NCBI GenBank assembly: GCA_903907865.1
Contig: CAIVPR010000044.1
Location: forward strand, 62,001 to 126,000
Source of the DNA: an uncultured Acidobacteriia bacterium
Lineage (GTDB): Bacteria > Acidobacteriota > Terriglobia > Bryobacterales > Bryobacteraceae
Length of the DNA: 64,000 nt
Reading direction: 5' to 3'
The notes under the pieces are model-generated. The model was not told the DNA's origin and did not search any database. It was given only the letters and a program-made list of their open reading frames with translations. Below are positions 54,929 through 61,624 of the stretch, one piece after another (position 1 is the first letter of the stretch; each line of letters opens with the position of its first letter). Made by a program: the position numbers and the translations under genes.

Positions 54929-57328
54929 TCAAGCGAACAACGTCCGGTTCCGCCCCGCCTGTTTGGCCGCGTAGAGCGCTTCGTCCGCCGCAGTCAATAG
55001 CCCCACACGGTCCATCCCCTTGGTCAGCACGGCGGCACCGAGTGTCATCGTTGTCCGGAACTCGCCGCCCGACGCATCGGTGAAGACCTCCCCGTCCATC
55101 TGTACCCGGACATCTTCAAGGATCGACCGCACATCCGCCGGGCAGTTGTCGGGAAACAGGAAACAGAATTCGTCACCACCCAGCCGCCCGCCGAAATCGC
55201 CTTCCCGCAAGTGGCTGCGCACCTGTTGGCCCAGCGCGATCAGCACTTTATCGCCAGCCAAGTGGCCGTGGGTGTCGTTGACCTGCTTGAAATGGTCCAC
55301 GTCCCCGATCGCCAGGATCAATCCTCCGCCGCCAGCCGCAGCCGTCGCGATCCGCCGCTCCAGTTCCGCCATCAGGTGACGACGGTTCGGCAATTGCGTT
55401 AGCGGATCCAGCATCGCCTCGACCGCCAACTGCCGCTCAACCTCCTTGCGCTCCGTGATGTCCGTTTTCGAACCGGCCATCCGGATCGGGAGGCCCCTCT
55501 CGTCGCGCACGCAGCGTCCACGGTCCAGAATCCAACGCCAGGTGCCGTCCTTGGCGCGCATCCTGTATTCGCACTCCATGCGCGCCGTGCGACCCTCCAG
55601 GTGGTCCGTCATGGCCTGCTCGGTCGCCTCGATGTCGTCGGGGTGGACCCGGCTCTTCCATTCGCTCCTGTCATCCCCGATTTCGTCGTCCCGGTACCCG
55701 AGCATCCGCTTCCATGCGGGCGACCTGTAAATTCTGCCCTTGGCGATATCCCAGTCCCACAAGGCGTCATTGTTGCCGTGCAGGGCCAACTGCCAACGCT
55801 CCTCTTGCTCCTGCAGCACCTTCTCCGCGTGTTTCCGGCTCGTAATGTCTACCGCGCTTCCCAGCAGTTGCGTAACGTTGCCCTGTTCGTCCCGCGTGAA
55901 AGTAGCCTCGCGCGTTAGCAACCAGCGCCAAACCCCTTCGGAATTCTTGACTTGGAACTCGAACTCGAGCACTTCTCCGTCCTGCAACCCGGCGCAGCGC
56001 AAGTGAAACGCCTGCAGGGCGGCCCGGTCGTCGGCACTGATGAACGGGCGGAGACCCTCCTCGCTCAACGCGCGCTCGGTCGTGAATCCGAGGACCGCGG
56101 AAAGCATCTGGTTGACGTAGATCCAACTCTGCTTTTGCAGGTCGTAGATGTAGACGATGTTGGGCGTGGTGGTCAGAATGCGCTCGGAGAATGCGCGCGA
56201 CCTGGCCGCTTCTTCTGCCAGTCGGCGGCTCGTCGCCACCGACTCCTCGAGTTCGGTGTTCATCGACGAAAGCTGCAGGTTGGTGTCCAGCAGGTTGGCT
56301 TGGAACTCCTGCAGCGCCTGATCCTGGCCGCGCCGCTCGGTTACGTCGTGGAGCACTACAACCTTGCCGGCGTCCCCGCGGGCATTCCTGCGCAATTGGG
56401 ATATGGTCACCTCGAAAAACTTGGCGTCCTTGCCCGTCTTCGGCTCCCACACGAATCGCCAGCCCTCACGCCAGTTGGCGGGATTCAGCCCCCGGATCGT
56501 CGGAAAGGGTTCCCCAATCTGTTCCGGTCCAATGCACAGCACTTTGGATGCCGCCGGATTCGAGTAAAGGACCCTGCTTGCGCTATCCAGCACCACGACC
56601 CCGTCCACCAACTGCTGCACCACGATGTCGTAAGCCACCGGCACAAGGTCGAAGAGCTTGTACCACTGCAGGGACAGTACGAATAGGCAGGCGCCCACCG
56701 CGCAGCCAAGCGGAGAAAGGTCCAGTCCCGGATACGGCCCCAGACGGTAGGTGTAGGCCACGTTCGCCGTCCACGTGCACAGAATCGCCAGTACGATTAG
56801 AATGACTTGCGTCCGGTGGATTCTGGACGAGCGGCGAATCGTCATCGCCAGCAGTGCCGCGCCGCCAAGGCTGGTCGAGTAGGCATAAACCTCGAAAACC
56901 CAGAACCACGGCCCGTACTGAACCTCCGAGTAGTGGATTCCGTTCCGATCAAATGGCGTGTACTGCGCCCACAGCAGGTGGTGGCCATCGTTGCTCAACG
57001 CGATTGCCAACGTCAGTGCCGGAATGGCACAGACCATTCCGAGGGTCGCAGCCCGGTTCCGGGTGAGTTCGCCCCGGAAATCCAACGCGAGGATCAGGCA
57101 AGCCAGGGGTGCAAACGCTGAAATGTAGCTGAGCTTGGCCCACCACAACTGGGATGAGGGCTCGGCAGCCAACTGGAATCCCGCCTCCGTGCCGGTCCAC
57201 AGGGCCGCGACGACCGACAGGAAAAAACAGGCCTTCGCCCCAGGTGCCTCGCGTCTATTCAGCGAGAGACCTGCGGGGAGCGTCATGAATGCCGCACAGA
57301 ACAGCAGCAGAATCGTGTAGCCTGTCAC
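54929..57328 (-). CDS. Membrane diguanylate cyclase with 7TM sensor, PAS domains and GGDEF
   Basis: A 799-residue signalling protein that should make cyclic di-GMP. The N-terminal 220 residues form seven hydrophobic segments of the histidine-kinase N-terminal 7TM type. Three PAS regions follow, one after VVLDSASRVLYSNPAA, one around IVYIYDLQKQSWIYVNQML, one around ALWDWDIAKGRIYRSPAW, the last two with PAC-type tails (DITSRKHAEKV, DITERKEVERQ). A coiled coil lies between the first two. The catalytic GGDEF is intact (about residue 717), and an REGD inhibitory I-site stands five residues before it. The start is a GTG at 57328. Confidence 0.93.
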   Translation of the reverse strand: MTGYTILLLFCAAFMTLPAGLSLNRREAPGAKACFFLSVVAALWTGTEAGFQLAAEPSSQLWWAKLSYISAFAPLACLILALDFRGELTRNRAATLGMVCAIPALTLAIALSNDGHHLLWAQYTPFDRNGIHYSEVQYGPWFWVFEVYAYSTSLGGAALLAMTIRRSSRIHRTQVILIVLAILCTWTANVAYTYRLGPYPGLDLSPLGCAVGACLFVLSLQWYKLFDLVPVAYDIVVQQLVDGVVVLDSASRVLYSNPAASKVLCIGPEQIGEPFPTIRGLNPANWREGWRFVWEPKTGKDAKFFEVTISQLRRNARGDAGKVVVLHDVTERRGQDQALQEFQANLLDTNLQLSSMNTELEESVATSRRLAEEAARSRAFSERILTTTPNIVYIYDLQKQSWIYVNQMLSAVLGFTTERALSEEGLRPFISADDRAALQAFHLRCAGLQDGEVLEFEFQVKNSEGVWRWLLTREATFTRDEQGNVTQLLGSAVDITSRKHAEKVLQEQEERWQLALHGNNDALWDWDIAKGRIYRSPAWKRMLGYRDDEIGDDRSEWKSRVHPDDIEATEQAMTDHLEGRTARMECEYRMRAKDGTWRWILDRGRCVRDERGLPIRMAGSKTDITERKEVERQLAVEAMLDPLTQLPNRRHLMAELERRIATAAAGGGGLILAIGDVDHFKQVNDTHGHLAGDKVLIALGQQVRSHLREGDFGGRLGGDEFCFLFPDNCPADVRSILEDVRVQMDGEVFTDASGGEFRTTMTLGAAVLTKGMDRVGLLTAADEALYAAKQAGRNRTLFA

Positions 57329-57513
57329 CTTTTACCCATGCGGACTTCGTGTGCCCGAATGCTTCCTTCGGGGACCCGTATTTCATTGTACGGTTTGGCG
57401 CTGCCGGCAACAAGCAGGCACACCGAACAACGGGTCTTGATAACCTAAACTCTTAGCGACCACCCGTCCTGGCGGCCCCCCGTTGGTACCGCATCTAAAG
57501 CGCCAACCAGCAT

Positions 57514-60500
57514 ATGAGCAACCTTTCTGAAGGAAGCCCCCTCGCGGGCCTTGTGCCATCCGTCCGTGCCAACTCCGGCGGCGACATCTATCGATACATT
57601 GACCTCAAGCTAGCCTCGCTGGGCTTGCCGACCGTGGAGAACGCCCCGGCGTCGCCCCTGCTTGAACTTGCGCGGCCGCTGCTGAAGAATTTCCACCGCA
57701 AGGACGAGTTGCTCGGGAACCGGCTTTGCCCGGTTGATTCCCGCATCCAGGCTTTCCTCGATTCCTACCTTTCCGGCGTCACCGTTCCCATTCCCCGGCT
57801 TCCGGCCCGCACCTTTTCCCTCGACCGCGAAGGCTTGGCCCGCGCGCTCTCCCTCCCCGCCGGCGAAGACCACTTCTCCTCGCCCTACCTGAAGTCCTAC
57901 AAGGTTGCCCAAGGCGTCCTCCACAATCCCAAGAGCGACCGCCGTACCACCAAGGGCATCTTCCACGTCACCGAAGGCGGCCTGCCGATTCCTGCCGACA
58001 AGATTGGCGTGCCGCGCGAGACCTTTGCGGCCCTTCTCGCCGCTGCGTTCCGTCCGCCGGACGACGTCCTCGCGCTCCCCCTCACCGCCAACCAGCCCGA
58101 TCCCGCCAAACTCTTCGTCACCCTGCTGCTGCGTCCGCTCGTCTGCCCCGCCACCGGCAGCATGCCCGCCGTCAGCATGGAGACCCGCTTCTTCGTTCCC
58201 GGCAGCCTCGTCAGCAACCTCGATTTTGTCGAAGGCATCTTCGGCAACGGCGGCGACCCCGAACTGGAGGAGAACGACGCCGCTCTCGACTTCGAGCACT
58301 GGAGCGGCCACACGGGCTGCGTGATCCTCGCGCCCCACATTGTCGGCCTGCCCAAGAAGTCCCTCGGACTCCCGCACTACGACGCCGCCACCGAGCGACA
58401 GCGCCGCGAAGGCATGTGCTGGAAGACCGAAGACGAGCCCTACAACGGCGGCGAGGCTTTCAAGATCACCTGTCGCGATTCCCGCGGCGTTGTCGTCACC
58501 GTCATCGCCGACAACTATTACGGCTACTGCAAGAAGGAGGTCAAGACCCAGATCTCCTATGCGGCAAACCTCTACGGCAACGCCGAGGAGGAGCACGCGG
58601 GCGGGGCCATCGCATTCCCTGCCTACGTCCTTGGGCAGGAGTTCTACGCCGGCCGTACCGTTCTCACCAAACAGGTGGTCTTCGAGGTCGCCATGCAACT
58701 CCTCGGTGATCGCGTCGAACTCAAGGCAGAACGCTACGCCGTCGACCGGCAGTATCCCGACATCTTCTATGTGCCGGAGAATGCCGATTTCATCGTGGCC
58801 GACGGCGTCGTCCGCTGGCCCTACAACGGCGGCACCCACCAGCTTGTCCTGCGAGCGAAGGAAACTTGGATCCTGCCGTGGGGCACCAAGATCCGCTTGG
58901 AAAAACAGACTGGCGGCACAGCCTGGCGACTCGTGGCCACCCGCGCCGACGGCATCCTCTGCCACAAGCCCTGTACCGTTTCCGGCGGCGGCAAGTCCGA
59001 AATATCCAAGCCGATCGGCAACATCATCCTCAAGGGACCGGTCTTCGTCAACGACTATCCCCGCGACGTCGAGGAAGTGACCCGCATCCTGCAGATGGAT
59101 TTTTCCGACATCTACCGGAAGCCCATCGCCCACGCCCGCGCCGCCCGCCCCATCCTCAGCGGCGAGCGTTCGCTCGGCTCCGTCATCAAGCTGCTGACGC
59201 CCTCCACCGAGTACACCGACGATCACAACGACTGGCTGGCCAAGCTCCCGCACCACATCCGGCAACTGATCGTGACCGTGAAGCGCTACTACCGTCCCGA
59301 GTGGGGCGACAACTGGCGGCGCTTCTTCACCGTCGACGTTATCAACGGCTTCCAGGGCCACGAACTGAAGTTCCGCAACCAGCACCTCGTCGGCAACTAC
59401 CTCCGCGTCGGCTACGACCCCGACGGTTCTTGGCGCACTTTCAAGCTGCGTCCCGACTTCAACCCCGCCGATAAGGTCCAAGTCGAGGACGACATCACTG
59501 CGTCCGTTGTACTCCCCAAGGAAAGCCTGGAGTACCTCGACCCCGAGTATCCGCACAAAAGCGTCAAACTGGTCTCGAACTGCGAGCGCCTCCTCTTCCA
59601 GCGCCCCGACGACGCCATCCACCGCGGTGCCGACAAGGAAGCGGAAGCCGACCTCGCCGCCCCCGGCAACTTCATCTCGAATTTCGAGCCCCTGACCGTT
59701 GCTCAGGCGCAGGAACTGGTGGACAAGGTTGTGCAGTTCGACCGCTACACCCGCCCGATGCGCCGGCTGATCGAGGATTTCGCCGCGCACCCGCAGCGCG
59801 GACCCAAGACTAGCTACCTCGTTTCCTCGGCCCACCCGCGCATCGTGGACGGCGCGCCGTCGAAAAATCCGCGCTACCTCCAGCGCCGCCCGGATCTGGT
59901 CACGCCCAGAGACGGCTACCTCGCCGAAATCGGGACCCGTCTCGCCCGTGAGATCCCCACCGACAAAACCGCACACTTTCCGGTCAACGCGGTACTGGCG
60001 GGTCGGCGCAACAATCCGCCCGACCCGAAGGCCGGCATTCCGCCGCTCGCGGTCTACAGCCCGATCCACTACCAGGAACTGCCCGAGTTGTTCATGGATT
60101 TCATCTGCAGCCTGACCGGGAAGTCGCCCTCGACCACCGGTTTCGGCAGCGAGGGCGCTCTCACCAAAGGTCCGTTCAACGCCGTCGCGCCTGTGGTGGA
60201 TGTCAACAACGCCTTGGTGTCGGCGGTTGTGACCGGCTACGGTGGTTTCACGACGGCGGCGGGCCATGTGGGCCCGAAATACCGCGTGGACCACGACAAC
60301 AGCATGCTGGTGCCAGAGATTTGGTGCCGGATGCGCGTCAAGGAGTGCGAACCCGACTTCTTGATTAAGAACGAATGCCTCGAGCCGGTTCTGGATTTCG
60401 AGTTCGATGGCCGCAAGGTTCTGGCCAGTCGTTTGGGCTGGCGCATCAATGAGAACTTCGTCGACCGCTTCCTAGGACGGATTTTCGAACTGCCGAGCGC

Positions 60501-60924
60501 GGTGTTCCCGCAGGAGATGCTGCGACCGGAAACCCAGGATTTGGCGACGTTCGTGGCCGGAGTGGACGCGATCTGCGAGGCGCAGCGCGGTGTCGCCCTG
60601 AACTATTTCGAGGACGGCAGCGTGGAGTCGGCCTGTCCGCCGGTGAAGGCCCTGCTGCACATCATGGCGTACGGCCATTTCGAGGGCAAGGACGTGAAGG
60701 ACCCGGACATCCGGGCCCTGTTCAGTCGCGACGCCGTGCTGGCCAGCGACTGGTACGCTGCCCGCTTGAAGGCGCGGCAGGAACGCGACATCGCGCTATG
60801 GACCCGACACGTGGCGGCCACGGGCGCCGAGAAGGCCCGGGCGCGCCTGGAACACGTCCAATCGGCGGAGTATTTGGCGGAGTTGGTCGGCACCATCGGT
60901 GCCGACCCCTTCACCCACGCCTAG
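57514..60924 (+). CDS. PPi-type phosphoenolpyruvate carboxykinase
   Basis: A 1136-residue soluble protein that matches, along its whole length as I remember it, the pyrophosphate-dependent PEPCK of Propionibacterium freudenreichii and Entamoeba (EC 4.1.1.38: PEP + CO2 + Pi to oxaloacetate + PPi). Shared landmarks are GVLHNPKSDRRTT (135-147), NLDFVEGIFGNGGDP (about 235-249), VTVIADNYYGYCKKEVKTQISY (about 328-349), the P-loop-like SGGGKSEIS (490-498), GSVIKLLTPS (555-564) and GKSPSTTG with SEGALTKGPFN (from 869). Sequence annotation often leaves it as hypothetical. It is monocistronic and unrelated to pckG at 1321-3153. Confidence 0.9.
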   Translation: MSNLSEGSPLAGLVPSVRANSGGDIYRYIDLKLASLGLPTVENAPASPLLELARPLLKNFHRKDELLGNRLCPVDSRIQAFLDSYLSGVTVPIPRLPARTFSLDREGLARALSLPAGEDHFSSPYLKSYKVAQGVLHNPKSDRRTTKGIFHVTEGGLPIPADKIGVPRETFAALLAAAFRPPDDVLALPLTANQPDPAKLFVTLLLRPLVCPATGSMPAVSMETRFFVPGSLVSNLDFVEGIFGNGGDPELEENDAALDFEHWSGHTGCVILAPHIVGLPKKSLGLPHYDAATERQRREGMCWKTEDEPYNGGEAFKITCRDSRGVVVTVIADNYYGYCKKEVKTQISYAANLYGNAEEEHAGGAIAFPAYVLGQEFYAGRTVLTKQVVFEVAMQLLGDRVELKAERYAVDRQYPDIFYVPENADFIVADGVVRWPYNGGTHQLVLRAKETWILPWGTKIRLEKQTGGTAWRLVATRADGILCHKPCTVSGGGKSEISKPIGNIILKGPVFVNDYPRDVEEVTRILQMDFSDIYRKPIAHARAARPILSGERSLGSVIKLLTPSTEYTDDHNDWLAKLPHHIRQLIVTVKRYYRPEWGDNWRRFFTVDVINGFQGHELKFRNQHLVGNYLRVGYDPDGSWRTFKLRPDFNPADKVQVEDDITASVVLPKESLEYLDPEYPHKSVKLVSNCERLLFQRPDDAIHRGADKEAEADLAAPGNFISNFEPLTVAQAQELVDKVVQFDRYTRPMRRLIEDFAAHPQRGPKTSYLVSSAHPRIVDGAPSKNPRYLQRRPDLVTPRDGYLAEIGTRLAREIPTDKTAHFPVNAVLAGRRNNPPDPKAGIPPLAVYSPIHYQELPELFMDFICSLTGKSPSTTGFGSEGALTKGPFNAVAPVVDVNNALVSAVVTGYGGFTTAAGHVGPKYRVDHDNSMLVPEIWCRMRVKECEPDFLIKNECLEPVLDFEFDGRKVLASRLGWRINENFVDRFLGRIFELPSAVFPQEMLRPETQDLATFVAGVDAICEAQRGVALNYFEDGSVESACPPVKALLHIMAYGHFEGKDVKDPDIRALFSRDAVLASDWYAARLKARQERDIALWTRHVAATGAEKARARLEHVQSAEYLAELVGTIGADPFTHA

Positions 60925-61006
60925 CTCTCCTTCCGTGTGGGGTCGCAAATTCTGGCCGCAGTCTGATTGTTAGGTGGCATGAACCGTACTGCTCCGATTC
61001 CCGTAC

Positions 61007-61012
61007 TATGAT
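61007..61012 (+). promoter_or_regulatory. -10-like box TATGAT upstream of hicB
   Basis: TATGAT (five of six consensus bases) ends exactly six bases before the ATG of the HicB-like gene. Confidence 0.4.
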
Positions 61013-61018
61013 CAGCAC

Positions 61019-61225
61019 ATGAAGCGTCCATTTTCGGCAACCGTGTGGAGGGAAGGCGAATGGGTGGTGTCCCAGTGCCTCGAGTTGGACATTGCAAGTC
61101 AGGGAGCAACGGAAGAGGAGGCACTCGCCAACTTGCGGGAGGCGCTCGAGTTGCACTTCGAGCCTCCGGTCGCCACGCACCCGCCGACCGTTTTTAACAT
61201 AGAGGTTGAGATTGGCGCGGCTTAG
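61019..61225 (+). CDS. HicB-like antitoxin, apparently orphan
   Basis: A 68-residue protein of the small HicB type: FSATVWREGEWVVSQCLELD is the partial RNase-H-like fold and GATEEEALANLREALELHFE the conserved helix. In intact pairs a HicA mRNA interferase gene overlaps or follows. Here only a fragment of one follows (61212-61253). The promoter-like box upstream and intact frame suggest hicB is still expressed, perhaps as a regulator or as protection against other HicA toxins. Confidence 0.78.
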   Translation: MKRPFSATVWREGEWVVSQCLELDIASQGATEEEALANLREALELHFEPPVATHPPTVFNIEVEIGAA

Positions 61226-61373
61226 ACCTCTGACCTTCCGCGAAGTCCTTCGGCCCACTTGGCTGCTTAGCTTGTGTTGTCCATCGGAGGGATGTCGGAG
61301 TAGTCGATCCCCGAATCGTCCCCCGCCACGTGCCGCGCCGCTATTCTCGCTAGAATCGCGTTCTACTGGTTAG
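61212..61373 (+). pseudogene. Decayed HicA toxin remnant
   Basis: Starting at a TTG that overlaps the hicB stop, the first 14 codons read MARLRPLTFREVLR (TTG as Met), the typical beginning of HicA. From codon 15 the sequence no longer resembles HicA: the conserved Gly-Ser-His segment (GSHxxF/Y) is missing, and the frame becomes Ser/Pro/Arg-rich until the stop at 61371. The toxin has probably been truncated by a rearrangement within about 40 bases of its start. Confidence 0.55.
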
Positions 61374-61624
61374 CCAAGGGCTTGCACACTTCCTCCCGAG
61401 ACATCGGCGACTCTTGACGGCCGACTCGCGTGTGAAATCTGTCTTCTTCGCGTTCTTGGCGTCGGCTCTTGGCGTACTTTGCGCGAACCTCATTGCACGA
61501 TCCTCCCTGACCCGAACCCCACGCGCCCACCGAACAAGGAGAGGTTCGCGCAAAGTACGCCAAGGACAAGCGCCAAGAACGCAAAGGAATCACAAGCGCT
61601 ATACTCCAATTCATATCCACCAAA
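61226..61624. other. Gene-free region with TA remnants and a large palindrome
   Basis: A 399-base stretch with no convincing gene. It contains the rest of the decayed hicA, an antisense fragment (61267-61362, minus strand) that translates to AARHVAGDDSGIDYSDIPPM and resembles the C-terminus of BrnA-type antitoxins but lacks a start, and the inverted repeat at 61447-61586. It is likely a site of past rearrangement. Confidence 0.5.
61447..61586. repeat. Large imperfect inverted repeat, 45-base arms
   Basis: The left arm (61447-61491) contains CGTTCTTGGCG, CTTGGCGTACTTTGCGCGAA; the right arm (61541-61586) is its reverse complement with only a few mismatches, around a 49-base centre. The arms resemble the GCGTTCTTGGCG...GCGCGAA sequence seen as dispersed intergenic repeats in various bacteria. 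It may be a mobile or extragenic palindromic element. Open frames in this block are artefacts of the repeat. Confidence 0.75.

Noticed and set aside
57610-60294. 894-residue open frame antisense to the PPi-PEPCK gene
   Set aside because: It is the mirror of a long high-GC gene; its translation is Val/Gly/Glu/Arg-rich without domains, while the plus strand matches a known family throughout.
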